From Actinoplanes octamycinicus (GTDB taxonomy: Bacteria; Actinomycetota; Actinomycetes; Mycobacteriales; Micromonosporaceae), in contig NZ_JACHNB010000001.1 in assembly GCF_014205225.1 (NCBI RefSeq), forward strand, positions 6,677,501-6,741,500: a stretch of 64,000 nucleotides of DNA. The letters are read 5' to 3'. The notes below the pieces were generated by a model. It saw nothing but the letters and a program-made list of their open reading frames with translations. It did not search any database and was not told where the DNA came from. Each line of letters begins with the position of its first letter. The stretch's first letter is position 1. This document shows positions 9,026-17,153 of the stretch, piece by piece. The translations under genes and the position numbers were made by a program.

Positions 9026-9859
9026 ATGTCGATGCGAGTCAAGGGAATCCTGGTCTACCTGGCCATTTCGTTCGGAGTGGTCTGGCCGTACCTGTTCGTG
9101 GCCCGGCTCGCGCTGGGCTGGTCGCTGGTCAACCCGCTGGTCCAGCTGCCGGTGGCGTTCGCCCCGGCGATCGGCGCCTACGTGGTGCGCCGCTGGGTGA
9201 CCCGGGAGGGCTTCGCCGGCGCGGGGCTGCGCTGGCGCAGCTCCGTCCGGCTGTGGCTGACCGGGTGGTTGGCGCCGCTCGGGATCACCCTGATCATGCT
9301 GGCCTGCGCGCTCGCGGCGGGCTGGTGGGACTTCCGGCTCGACGGCGGCGGGCTGCTCTTCCTGCTGATCACCCAGGTGGTGCTGACCCCGGTCTACTTC
9401 GGTGAGGAGTTCGGCTGGACCAGCTTCCTCTGGCCGCGCCTGGTGCCCGGCCGGCCCCGCACGTCGTTGCTGGTGACCGGGCTGATCTGGGCGGTCTGGC
9501 ACTACCCGCTCGCCTTCCTCGGCTACGCCGAGTTCACCGACCGGGCGATCAGCCTGCCGCTGTGGACGCTGATGTTCATCCTCTTCGAGATCCTGCTCTG
9601 CTGGCTCTACGCCGCCAGCGGCTCGGTCTGGGTGACCAGCCTGGCCCACGCCGGCAACAACGTGGTGATGGGCCTGCTCAGCGAGGAACTCCTCGGCGAC
9701 CTGACCAGCGTCCAGATGCTGCTCTGCACCGACCTGGCGCTGGCCCTGGTCTGCCTGCCCCTGCTCGCCTCCAAGGCCTTCACCCCGGCCCGCCGCCCCA
9801 CGACACCGGCCGGCCCCGGCGCCCCGCTCCAGGGGCCGCGCGTCACGCCGCGGGTCTGA
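9026..9859 (+). CDS. CPBP-family intramembrane glutamic endopeptidase (Abi/CAAX type)
   Basis: A polytopic membrane protein of 277 residues with about seven or eight hydrophobic segments. The CPBP motifs are all visible: motif 1 'GEEFGWTSFLWPR' (paired Glu), motif 2 'WAVWHYP' (His) and motif 3 'LAHAGNN' (His and Asn). The Arg usual in EExxxR is Thr here, a change seen in many bacterial members. Family members cleave or bind prenylated or other membrane substrates and often give bacteriocin self-immunity; the substrate cannot be told. The C-terminal tail is Pro/Ala-rich and soluble. Its 3' end overlaps the convergent MFS gene by 17 bp. Confidence 0.85.
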   Translation: MSMRVKGILVYLAISFGVVWPYLFVARLALGWSLVNPLVQLPVAFAPAIGAYVVRRWVTREGFAGAGLRWRSSVRLWLTGWLAPLGITLIMLACALAAGWWDFRLDGGGLLFLLITQVVLTPVYFGEEFGWTSFLWPRLVPGRPRTSLLVTGLIWAVWHYPLAFLGYAEFTDRAISLPLWTLMFILFEILLCWLYAASGSVWVTSLAHAGNNVVMGLLSEELLGDLTSVQMLLCTDLALALVCLPLLASKAFTPARRPTTPAGPGAPLQGPRVTPRV

Positions 9860-11105
9860 CCGGCTCCGCCGGCACGGCGGCGGTGCCGTCCTGGGCGGCG
9901 GTCACGTGGCGGTGCAGCAGTAGCGCGAGCAGCGAGGCGAGCAGGCAGCCGGCGACGATCAGGACCACCCAGACGCCGCCGAGCCCGGCGCCGATCAGCG
10001 GGCCGGCGGTGATCGGGGCGATCACCGAGGCGATGCCCATGTTCATGGTGTTCGCCGCGTTGTACCGCCCGCGCAGTTCGTCAGGCGCGATCGCGTTGAT
10101 CAGGGCGGGCTGCATCGGCGAGAGGACGGTCTCGCCCAGGCCGAAGACGACCATGCAGGCGATCACCAGGACCGCGGCGAGCAGCGGGAACCGGTCACCG
10201 GCCAGGCCGCCCGCGCCGAGGATCAGCCAGGAGAGGCCGAAGACCGCGCCGACCACGGCGAGGCTGCGGCTGCGGCTGCGGCCCTCCAGGCGGCGCATCA
10301 CCGGGACCTGAACGGCCAAGATGATCACCGTGTTGGCGGCGATGGCCCAGGCGACCACCCGGGGACTCACCTCGGCCACCCGTACCGAAAAGGCGGCGAA
10401 GCCGACCTCGAACTGCGCGTAACCGCACGTCATCAGGGTCAGGCCGAAGATCAGCAGGCGCCGGAAGGGGCGGTCGCGAAACATCACCCGGTAGCCGCCG
10501 GTAGCCGGGCGGCCCTGGCCGGACCGGCGGCCCACCGCGGGCATCGCCAGCAGGATGACCATGGGAACCAGGTACGTCGCCGCGTCGATCAGGTAGATCG
10601 CCTGGAAGGTGACCGGCCGGTGCACGTCGACCACCGCCCCGGCGATCAGTCCACCGAGGCCGATCCCGATGTTGAGCATGGTGAACTGCATCGCGAACGA
10701 CCGCTGCCGCTCGTGCTCGCCGGTCAGCTGGGCGAGCAGGGTGTGCCCGGCCGGCCAGCTCGGACCGTTGCCGGCGGCCGCCACGGTGATCGCCAGGAAG
10801 GCGAGCGCGGGCGACCCGGCGAACGCGAGCAGGACACCACCCACCGCCTGCGCCAGCCAGCTGACGATCCCCACCGGCCGGGCGCCGAACCGGTCCATCA
10901 GCGTCCCGCCGACCGGGGCGAACACCAGCATCACCGCACCGAACCAGCCGATCGCGAGCCCGGCCACCGCGTCCGGCAGACCGCGCACATCGGTCAGATA
11001 GATGAACAGGAAGGGGACGGTGAGACCCCGCCCCAGCGCGTTGAGCAGCACGCCGAGCAGCAACCATCGCGCCTCCCGGCGCTCCGGCAGGGTGTCACGC
11101 AGCAT
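9843..11105 (-). CDS. MFS transporter, drug:proton antiporter type
   Basis: The protein has 420 residues and twelve predicted membrane segments. The start is the ATG at 11105 (MLRDTLPERR), which fits the family N-terminus; a GTG 13 codons upstream is possible. Loop 2-3 carries the MFS motif A form 'GTLMDRFGARP'. Such proteins export drugs or metabolites in exchange for protons; the substrate is unknown. It overlaps the convergent CPBP gene at its 3' end and is divergent from the sigma factor gene at 11228. Confidence 0.85.
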   Translation of the reverse strand: MLRDTLPERREARWLLLGVLLNALGRGLTVPFLFIYLTDVRGLPDAVAGLAIGWFGAVMLVFAPVGGTLMDRFGARPVGIVSWLAQAVGGVLLAFAGSPALAFLAITVAAAGNGPSWPAGHTLLAQLTGEHERQRSFAMQFTMLNIGIGLGGLIAGAVVDVHRPVTFQAIYLIDAATYLVPMVILLAMPAVGRRSGQGRPATGGYRVMFRDRPFRRLLIFGLTLMTCGYAQFEVGFAAFSVRVAEVSPRVVAWAIAANTVIILAVQVPVMRRLEGRSRSRSLAVVGAVFGLSWLILGAGGLAGDRFPLLAAVLVIACMVVFGLGETVLSPMQPALINAIAPDELRGRYNAANTMNMGIASVIAPITAGPLIGAGLGGVWVVLIVAGCLLASLLALLLHRHVTAAQDGTAAVPAEPVRPAA

Positions 11106-11227
11106 GCCCGGATTCTGCCCGAACGGATGACATTCGCCGGACACCGGGGATTTCCCCGGCGCGGCGTGCCCGCCTCCGTGGGCAGTCTGCAGAGGTCAGA
11201 CGACCGGTGCGGCCGACGGAGGCGGAC

Positions 11228-11800
11228 ATGCGACAGCTGATGATGGACGATCTGGCGGCGGTGGTGACCGACGCGCGGGCCGGTGACGAGCGGGCCTGGC
11301 GTCGGCTCGTCGAGGTTTACGCTCCGCGGCTGCGGCTGATCGCACGCCGCTTCCGCATCCCACCGGACCAGGTCGGCGACCTGCTGCAGGCGACCTGGCT
11401 GCAGCTTTTCAACGGGATCGACCGGCTGCAGTGCCCGGAGGCGGTCGGCTCCTGGCTGGCCGTCACGATGCGGCGTTTCTGCCTGCACGCGGTGGCCGGC
11501 CGGGACCGGGAATGCCCGGTCCCGGCGCTCGACGAGTGGCTGACCCAGCCCGGCGACGCCCCGGACACCGACCTGCTGCGCGCCGAGCAGGCCGCCTCGG
11601 TCCGCCGCGCGCTGGCCCAGCTCCCGGAACGGCAGCGCCGCCTGCTCTGGCAGATGGCCACCGACCCGGATGCCCGGTACACCGAGCTCAGCGCCCGGCT
11701 GGACATCCCGGTCGGCGCCATCGGCCCGACCCGGGCCCGCGCCCTCGGCCGGTTGCGCCGCCTGCTGCTCGACGAGGAGCGCGCCACCCTGCGCGGCTAG
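11228..11800 (+). CDS. RNA polymerase sigma-70 family (ECF-like) sigma factor
   Basis: The 190-residue protein has a sigma region 2 (about 15-85: 'RARAGDERAWRRLVEVY', 'DLLQATWLQLFNGI') and region 4 (about 125-185: 'LPERQRRLLWQM', HTH 'YTELSARLDIPVGAIGPTRARALGRLR'-like, shown in part). It lacks regions 1 and 3, as in the ECF group. The ATG at 11228 has the Shine-Dalgarno GGAGG at 11218-11222 and is preferred to the GTG at 11207. No anti-sigma gene is adjacent, so its signal is unknown. Confidence 0.85.
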   Translation: MRQLMMDDLAAVVTDARAGDERAWRRLVEVYAPRLRLIARRFRIPPDQVGDLLQATWLQLFNGIDRLQCPEAVGSWLAVTMRRFCLHAVAGRDRECPVPALDEWLTQPGDAPDTDLLRAEQAASVRRALAQLPERQRRLLWQMATDPDARYTELSARLDIPVGAIGPTRARALGRLRRLLLDEERATLRG

Positions 11801-11843
11801 GTCGTGCTCCGGAATCCGACCGGGCCCGCGGCGTGGTCCAGCC

Positions 11844-12554
11844 CTAATCCCAGCAGAGGCAGAACGGCTTGCCGGCCGGGTCGGCGTAGACCCGCCAGTT
11901 CTCCCCGTCGGCGTGCAGGGCGGTGGCGCCCAGTTTCAGCACCGCGGCCTCGGCCGCGTCGACGTCGTCGACCGTCACGTCGAGGTGGAACTGCTGCGGG
12001 TGGGCCGGGTCCGGCCACTGCGGCGCGCGGTAGTCGCCGACCTGCTGGAACATGATCGGTTGCGCTCCGTCCTCGCCGATCATCGCCATCCCGTCGCCCT
12101 CGTAGGTGATCGGCTTGCCGAGCACCTCGGACCAGAACGTGCTCAGCTGCTTGGCATCCGGGCAGTCGAGCATCACGCCCATCAGCGTGGTGTCCTCCCG
12201 CGCGGTGTGCAGGCACAGGTCGAACGGGTGCCCGGCCGGGTCGGCCAGGGTGAACCAGGTCTCGTTCCGCTTCAGCAGCTGGGCGCCCAGCTCGACGGCG
12301 CGGGCCGACGCGGCCTCCAGGTCGGGCACGCGCAGGTCGAGGTGCGCCTGCTGGGGGAACGCCGGGTCGGGCCACCGGGGCGGCACGTGGTCGGGCGCGA
12401 GCTGGACGGCGACCCGCCAGCCCTGCCCGGCATCGATCGAGACCCAGTCGTCCTCGACATAGCGCTCGGACCAGCCGCCCAGGGCGATGTAGAACGCCGC
12501 GAGCCGCCGGGCGTCGGGTGCGTCGAGCACCACCGCGCGCAATGTGCCGATCAT
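11844..12554 (-). CDS. VOC-superfamily protein with two glyoxalase-like domains
   Basis: The 236-residue protein is an internal duplication of the beta-alpha-beta-beta-beta fold, each half ending in a similar motif: 'DPAGHPFDLCLH' near residue 115 and 'DPAGKPFCLCWD' at the end. These endings are typical of the actinobacterial glyoxalase/bleomycin-resistance/dioxygenase superfamily. Metal ligands and substrate cannot be assigned. The ATG at 12554 has AGGAGGAG six to seven bases upstream. Last gene of a tightly packed leftward group (14774 to 11844). Confidence 0.85.
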   Translation of the reverse strand: MIGTLRAVVLDAPDARRLAAFYIALGGWSERYVEDDWVSIDAGQGWRVAVQLAPDHVPPRWPDPAFPQQAHLDLRVPDLEAASARAVELGAQLLKRNETWFTLADPAGHPFDLCLHTAREDTTLMGVMLDCPDAKQLSTFWSEVLGKPITYEGDGMAMIGEDGAQPIMFQQVGDYRAPQWPDPAHPQQFHLDVTVDDVDAAEAAVLKLGATALHADGENWRVYADPAGKPFCLCWD

Positions 12555-12567
12555 CCGCAACTCCTCC

Positions 12568-13170
12568 TCAGATCAGGCCGTGCAACACCGCCGCGAAGGC
12601 CGCCGGGTCCCGCAGGTGCGGGAACGGGCCGTCGGCGACGTGCGCCTGCGGCGCCGCGCCGACCGGCACCCCGGACCACTCCCGGTAGGTCGCGGCCACC
12701 TCCGCGTCCGGCTTTCGGACAGCGAACTGACGGTACGCCTCGGGTACGACAGACACGTCCCCGTCGTCCACCGTGATCACCGTCTGCACCACGTACCGGC
12801 TGGCGAACTCGTGCGCCAGCACCGCCCCGGCGCCGTGCCCGACCAGCACCGGCGCCCGGTGCAGGTCCAGCCGGTGGACCAGCGCCGCGAGGTCGGTGAC
12901 CAGCCCGGACAGGTCGGGCCGGGCCGCCGAGTCACCGTGTCCGGGCAGGTCCACCGCCACCGCCGCGCAGCCGCCGTCCAGCTCCGCGGCGACCGGCCAC
13001 CACATCGTCCGGTCGTAGAACAGCCCGTGCAGCAGCAGCACCGGACGTCCGAACCGGCCCCACCGGTCGTAGACCAGGCGGTTCCGGGGACTCCCGTGGG
13101 CGTGGGTGCTGCGGCGCGGCGGCTGTGGATGCACGAGAACGGTCTTCCCTGAATCGGTCGGCACGAACAT
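12568..13170 (-). CDS. Alpha/beta-hydrolase fold protein lacking the usual catalytic residues
   Basis: A 200-residue alpha/beta hydrolase: oxyanion motif 'LLLHGLFYD', strand-turn 'VDLPGHGDS', then the nucleophile elbow 'VLVGHGAGAV'. The elbow has Gly where GxSxG needs Ser. The C-terminal 'GPFPHLRDP' matches the family motif GHFPHLEDP, with Pro at the catalytic His. The protein is also short (family about 260-280) because the lid is nearly absent. It looks like a pseudo-enzyme or a binding protein. Start: ATG at 13170, weak Shine-Dalgarno. It lies 13 bp upstream of the VOC gene and 30 bp downstream of the reductase gene, so an operon is likely. Confidence 0.75.
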   Translation of the reverse strand: MFVPTDSGKTVLVHPQPPRRSTHAHGSPRNRLVYDRWGRFGRPVLLLHGLFYDRTMWWPVAAELDGGCAAVAVDLPGHGDSAARPDLSGLVTDLAALVHRLDLHRAPVLVGHGAGAVLAHEFASRYVVQTVITVDDGDVSVVPEAYRQFAVRKPDAEVAATYREWSGVPVGAAPQAHVADGPFPHLRDPAAFAAVLHGLI

Positions 13171-13200
13171 CTCGTACAACGACCGCCGCGGGCACCCCGG

Positions 13201-14028
13201 TTACGCCGCGGTGACGGCCGGGGCCAGGAATTCGCCGGCGCCGCGCAACCGGGTGACCAGCCGGGCCTGGGTGGCGGCGCAGTCGAGCCGCACGGCGAGC
13301 GCGCCCGGCAGGCCGCTCCCGGCGCGCAGCGCGACCGGCAGCGCGGACTCGTCCAGGCCGTCCCGGCGGGCGATCAACACCCCCAGGCGGTGCCGGGAGA
13401 TCGCCTCCGGGCCGGCGACGTTGTGGACCCCCGGGCGGGCCGCGGCGGCCAGCTCCAGCACGGCCGCGGCCAGGTCGGTGACGTGCACCGGGCAGCGGAT
13501 GTCGTCGGAGAACAGCGCGCCGGTCCGCTCCCCGGAGGCCAGCTCCCGGACGAAGCGCTCGATCACCGACCGGCCACCGCCGATGATCAGCGAGGTGCGT
13601 ACCACAGCGGCGTCCGGAACCAGGCCGCGGACCGCGAGTTCGGCGGCGGCCTTGGCCGCACCGTAGGGCGTGACCGGGTCCGGCGTCGCGGCCTCGTCGT
13701 AGGACTCCGCCCGTCCGGAGAAGATCGCGTCGCTGGAGACGTGCACCAGGCGTGCGCCGGTCGCGGCGGCCGCGGCCGCGACGTGCATGCCCCCGTCCGC
13801 GGTGGCCGCCCAGTCGGCCTGCTGATAGGCCGCGTTGACGATCACCTCCGGTCGGACCGCGGCCACGAGCGCGCGCACCGCGGCCCGGTCCCGGATGTCG
13901 AGGCGACGTCCGCCGGATCCGATGGGCTGGCTGCGGAAGGTCGCGGTGATCTCGTGACCCGCGATCCGCGCCTGCCGGACCACTTCTCGGCCGAGCAGCC
14001 CGCTACCCCCGACGACCAGCATCCTCAT
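13201..14028 (-). CDS. NAD(P)-dependent sugar-nucleotide reductase/epimerase (RmlD-like SDR)
   Basis: A 275-residue extended short-chain dehydrogenase. The Rossmann motif GGSGLLG is at residues 7-13, 'VIVNAAYQQAD' follows, 'VHVSSDAIFSG' holds the catalytic Ser/Thr region, and YxxxK is 'YGAAK'. This order matches RmlD/dTDP-4-dehydrorhamnose reductases and MAT2B-like proteins. No sugar-biosynthesis genes are nearby, so the substrate is open. The start overlaps the stop of the upstream gene by four bases (ATGA), implying translational coupling. Confidence 0.85.
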   Translation of the reverse strand: MRMLVVGGSGLLGREVVRQARIAGHEITATFRSQPIGSGGRRLDIRDRAAVRALVAAVRPEVIVNAAYQQADWAATADGGMHVAAAAAATGARLVHVSSDAIFSGRAESYDEAATPDPVTPYGAAKAAAELAVRGLVPDAAVVRTSLIIGGGRSVIERFVRELASGERTGALFSDDIRCPVHVTDLAAAVLELAAAARPGVHNVAGPEAISRHRLGVLIARRDGLDESALPVALRAGSGLPGALAVRLDCAATQARLVTRLRGAGEFLAPAVTAA

Positions 14029-14774
14029 CGCCCACCCCGAAATCGCCCACCTCGAAATCGCGCACTCCGAAATGGCTCATCCGGAGATCGCTCCTCCCGG
14101 AACGGCCCGCTCCGCGACTGCTCGCCGCGAAACCCCTGGGATCGCTCGCCGCGGGCCGCGATGGCGTCCGCCCAGCGGCGGAACCGGCGATAGGCGAAAC
14201 CCGGGGCGCGGGACGTCGCGAGCAGCACGTCGCTGTGCCCATATCCGCCCCATTCCCAGGTCAGCAACGTCATCGTGGTCATCCTGCGGCGCACCCGCCG
14301 CCGGATCCGCTGGATCTCCCGGTCGCTGAATCCGCAGGAATGCAGCCGGTGCGCGCAGATCGCGTCGGTCTCGGCGCCGTATTCGGTGTCCAGGAACGGT
14401 TCCAGCAACGCGCCCCACACATCGACCCGCTTGCGCACCTTGACCGGCGCCGCCGCCAGGTCCGCCGCGTGCGCCCGGGCCAGGAAGACCGTCCGCCCGT
14501 TGCGCAGCCGCAGCTCCGGCGGGAACGCCTCCGGGTCCATGTCGCGCACCCGCGACCACGGGATGAACCGGCCGGAATAGCGCACCTCAGGCGAGAACCG
14601 CGGCCAGGCCAGCGTCACCCCGTCCGCCCCGATCCGCACCGCCTCCGCGAACGGCCCCCTCACACGCGCCAGCATGTCATGCCCGGCGGCCGCTGCCACG
14701 CGCCGGACCGCTTTCCCTCCGGACCGCCGATGTGCCGGTACGCCGATCCGCCCCGCCGCGACCACGACGGTCAC
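14025..14774 (-). CDS. Conserved hypothetical protein with basic, repetitive C-terminus
   Basis: I do not recognise the family. The central part (about residues 40-190) looks folded, with 'LAWPRFSPEVRYSGRFIPW', 'VDVWGALLEPFLDTEYG' and a helical basic stretch 'QRIRRRVRRRMTT'. The last 45 residues are Arg/Gly/Phe/Ser-rich and made of short near-repeats (FREERS, FRSARF, FRGGRF), and the DNA there has ~15-bp near repeats. GTG at 14774 is the longest start; ATG at 14675 (MLARVRG) is about equally likely because the first 33 codons have weaker GC3 bias. Coupled to the reductase gene by ATGA. Confidence 0.6.
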   Translation of the reverse strand: MTVVVAAGRIGVPAHRRSGGKAVRRVAAAAGHDMLARVRGPFAEAVRIGADGVTLAWPRFSPEVRYSGRFIPWSRVRDMDPEAFPPELRLRNGRTVFLARAHAADLAAAPVKVRKRVDVWGALLEPFLDTEYGAETDAICAHRLHSCGFSDREIQRIRRRVRRRMTTMTLLTWEWGGYGHSDVLLATSRAPGFAYRRFRRWADAIAARGERSQGFRGEQSRSGPFREERSPDEPFRSARFRGGRFRGGR

Positions 14775-14787
14775 CCGCCGACCGCTC

Positions 14788-16158
14788 TCAGCCGGCGCGG
14801 CGGGAAGCGGCCAGGCTGTTGTCCTCCTCGACCTGGTCGTGCGTCTCCGGGGTGACGCAGACCAGGTCCGACGGGGTGACCAGGCGCCAGATGTAGCCGG
14901 ACAGGCAGGTGTCCGGGCCGTAGTCGCCGCCGGTCGGGCTGCGCCGGGAGTCGGCCGCGGCGTTGTCGGCGCGGGCCTGGTCCCGGGTCTCCGGCGGGAC
15001 GCAGACGTGGTCGCCGGCGATCGCCTCCCGCCACACGAAACCGGACAGGCACTCGTCCCCGCCGCCGGTGGAGCCGGCCGTCCCGGTGCCGGTGACCTGC
15101 GCGGTGGTGCCGTCCTCCGGGCTCGGCAGGTTCTGGTGCACGACCAGGGTGGCGGAGCGGTCGCCCTCGGCGGACGGCCGGAACGTCACGGTCATCTCGC
15201 AGGCCTCCTCCGGATCCAGCCAGCGGTCCGCGCAGTCGCCGCCGGCGGTGAAGTCGCCGGCCGCGTCGCCGCGCATCTCGACGCCGGTCACGTGCAGCCG
15301 GTCCGGACCGTGGTAGCGGACGGTCGCGATCGGACAGCCCCGCGACTCGCCGACGGTGGCGCTGCCGCACCGGACGGCGGACAGCTCGACGACCGCCGGG
15401 TCGGTCGGCGCCGGGTCCGGGTCACCGCCCTTGCCCGGGTTCTCCTCGATCAGATCGGGGAAGGTCCCGGTACGGTCGCCGGCCCCGGGCACCACCGACC
15501 CGCCGGTGGCCTTGTCGCCCAGGGTGAAGCCGGTCACCGTGATGACCAGGGCGGCCACGCTGAGCAGGACGATCGCGGCGACCCGGACCCGGCCCTTCTC
15601 GCCGGTGTACTTGGTGGAGAAGACCGTGGAGATGACCGGGCCGATCGTCGCGCCGGCCAGGGTGCCCCAGCTGCCGCTGTTCAGCGCGGCCGGGATCACC
15701 GTGCCGACGACCGAGCCGGCGACCGCCAGGAACAACGCGCGGACCCCGAAACCGGGGGCCTGGCGCAGTTCCTGGCGCAGCGATTCGCTTTCCGCGGGCG
15801 GCTCTCCGGCGTACGAGAAATTGATTCTGGTATCGGCCAGCTCGATCTGATCGCCTGGCCGCAACGGGTGGGTGCCGTGGATCGGGGCGCCGTTGACCCG
15901 GGTGCCGTTGGACGATCCCAGATCCTCGATCTCGAATCGGTCGCCACGGCTGCGGATGACCGCGTGCCGGCGGCTGACCAGGTCGCTGGGCAGCACGACA
16001 TCGCAGGTGGAGTCACGGCCGATGGTCGTACCGGAGGAATCCAGCGAATGGTGGCGGCCCGCGACGGTGATGGTCGCCGGCCCGGTTCCGATCGCCGAAG
16101 CGGCCGGCTGGATCCGGGTTGCGGCGGCGTCCGGGCCGCTGGTCGATCGTCGCGCCAT
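14788..16158 (-). CDS. FHA-domain membrane protein with two extracellular Cys-rich repeats
   Basis: The 456-residue protein starts with an FHA phosphothreonine-binding domain (about 25-115: 'TTIGRDSTCDVVLP', 'VSRRHAVI', 'LGSSNGTRVNG'). Two hydrophobic segments follow (about 140-165 and 190-220). The outer part has a beta-sandwich-like stretch with 'CEMTVTFRPS' as in ASPM/HYDIN-type domains. It ends in two ~45-residue repeats of the pattern CLSGxxWR...VCVxPETxxQxxxDN found at the C-termini of many actinobacterial secreted proteins. So it probably links Ser/Thr-kinase signalling inside to something outside. ATG at 16158 has GGGGAGAA seven bases upstream. Confidence 0.82.
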   Translation of the reverse strand: MARRSTSGPDAAATRIQPAASAIGTGPATITVAGRHHSLDSSGTTIGRDSTCDVVLPSDLVSRRHAVIRSRGDRFEIEDLGSSNGTRVNGAPIHGTHPLRPGDQIELADTRINFSYAGEPPAESESLRQELRQAPGFGVRALFLAVAGSVVGTVIPAALNSGSWGTLAGATIGPVISTVFSTKYTGEKGRVRVAAIVLLSVAALVITVTGFTLGDKATGGSVVPGAGDRTGTFPDLIEENPGKGGDPDPAPTDPAVVELSAVRCGSATVGESRGCPIATVRYHGPDRLHVTGVEMRGDAAGDFTAGGDCADRWLDPEEACEMTVTFRPSAEGDRSATLVVHQNLPSPEDGTTAQVTGTGTAGSTGGGDECLSGFVWREAIAGDHVCVPPETRDQARADNAAADSRRSPTGGDYGPDTCLSGYIWRLVTPSDLVCVTPETHDQVEEDNSLAASRRAG

Positions 16159-16486
16159 GACGTTCTCCCCGAGGGAAATCCCCGTGTCCTGTCTCCCGGG
16201 TAAGACAGCCCGGCGCCAGGTTCTGATACCACCCCGCGGTGTCGGGGAACGGCTCGGTCGAGCCGGCGGCCTGGCCGCCCTGGGTGAGGGGCACGCCGGC
16301 TCGCTCCGCGCCGGCCACCGCGCAGCGTATCCGAGGTGGCGGCGGCAGCCTGTCCTCAATCGGACGGTGACAGGGAGTCGATAGCGGATCGAGAGCGGGC
16401 GACGGGAGGATGGCCTGCACCGGTCGGGGTCGACGCCCCAAGCTCTGGCCCCGTCCGGCCCGTTCCTGGGGATGGGGAGGGGATCG

Positions 16487-16517
16487 GTGACGGGCCTGTC
16501 GTGGGCGGGCCCGTCAC
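16487..16517. repeat. 10-bp inverted repeat (hairpin)
   Basis: GTGACGGGCC (16487-16496) and GGCCCGTCAC (16508-16517) are perfect inverted arms around an 11-base loop. It lies far from any stop codon, so it may be an operator rather than a terminator. Confidence 0.5.
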
Positions 16518-16653
16518 ACCACCTTTCCGGTCAGCGGTCGTCTGACGCGCCGTGACCGAAGGATGCCCTGCCGCTTCCGACGCGCCGCACGCCGAGGTCC
16601 AGGACCGCCATCAGCCCGGCTCGGGCGGACGACGCCGGGCACCCGTCAATGAT

Positions 16654-16699
16654 CGCCTGTCGCCTGTCGCCTGTCGCCTGTCGCCTGTCGCCTGTCGCC
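16654..16699. repeat. CGCCTGT heptamer repeated 6.5 times
   Basis: Six perfect copies of CGCCTGT in tandem, then a partial one, at 16654-16699. A classic slippage-prone microsatellite about 200 bp upstream of the LuxR operon; copy number is likely variable between strains. Confidence 0.95.
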
Positions 16700-16779
16700 G
16701 TCCGGGCCGGGCGGCGAGATCACGGTTCGATCCGGCTCCACCTGCGGGTACGCGGTTCGGGGGCGGTGCCGGGCCGATC

Positions 16780-16813
16780 GGCCTAGGGAGGCCGGACCGG
16801 TGGCCTAGGGAGG
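16780..16813 (+). promoter_or_regulatory. Paired GGCCTAGGGAGG direct repeats, 22 bp apart
   Basis: The 12-mer GGCCTAGGGAGG occurs at 16780-16791 and 16802-16813, two helical turns apart and about 90 bp before the first gene of the LuxR operon. This spacing suits a dimeric activator binding one face of the DNA. Role inferred. Confidence 0.4.
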
Positions 16814-16904
16814 TGTCGGCGGTGTGGCTAGGCAGACCTTCCTAACGTCCGGCGCGGAACGCGGCCGAGTCTGGACCGGAAACCGGAAACGGTGGGGGGA
16901 GCAG

Positions 16905-17153
16905 ATGATGTCCGCGACGATGCTGACCGTGGCGCGCACCGATGCGCTCTTCGTGAGCGCGCTGGCCACCGGCTCGCGGCCGGGGCGGGAGCAGGTCGAG
17001 TCGGTGGTCCGGGCGATGGTCCGGCTGTGCCATGGGTCCCGGGGGTGCGCGGCCGAGGTCGCCGCCTGTTACGGGGAGGTGCCCGAGTACGCGGTCCGCC
17101 GGATGGCCTGGGCCCGCCGGGTGATCGCCACACACTTCGGCGGCGCGCGATGA
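16905..17153 (+). CDS. Small conserved-type hypothetical protein heading the LuxR operon
   Basis: An 82-residue protein with start ATG at 16905 after a strong GGGGGGAG; the ATG three bases further is also possible. It is mostly helical, with 'LFVSALATGSRPGREQVESVVRAMVRL', shown in part, and two Cys in a 'GSRGCAAEVAACYGE' loop. Family not recognised. The stop overlaps the next gene's ATG (ATGA), so the two are translated together and this may be a partner of the ATPase-less LuxR protein. Confidence 0.65.
   Translation: MMSATMLTVARTDALFVSALATGSRPGREQVESVVRAMVRLCHGSRGCAAEVAACYGEVPEYAVRRMAWARRVIATHFGGAR

Larger units (their letters stand above)
16159..16904. other. 746-bp divergent intergenic region, no gene seen
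   Basis: No frame here has convincing coding character. It contains an inverted repeat (16487-16517), a 7-bp tandem repeat (16654-16699) and a pair of GGCCTAGGGAGG repeats (16780-16813), listed separately. It must hold the promoters of the FHA gene and the LuxR operon. Confidence 0.6.
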
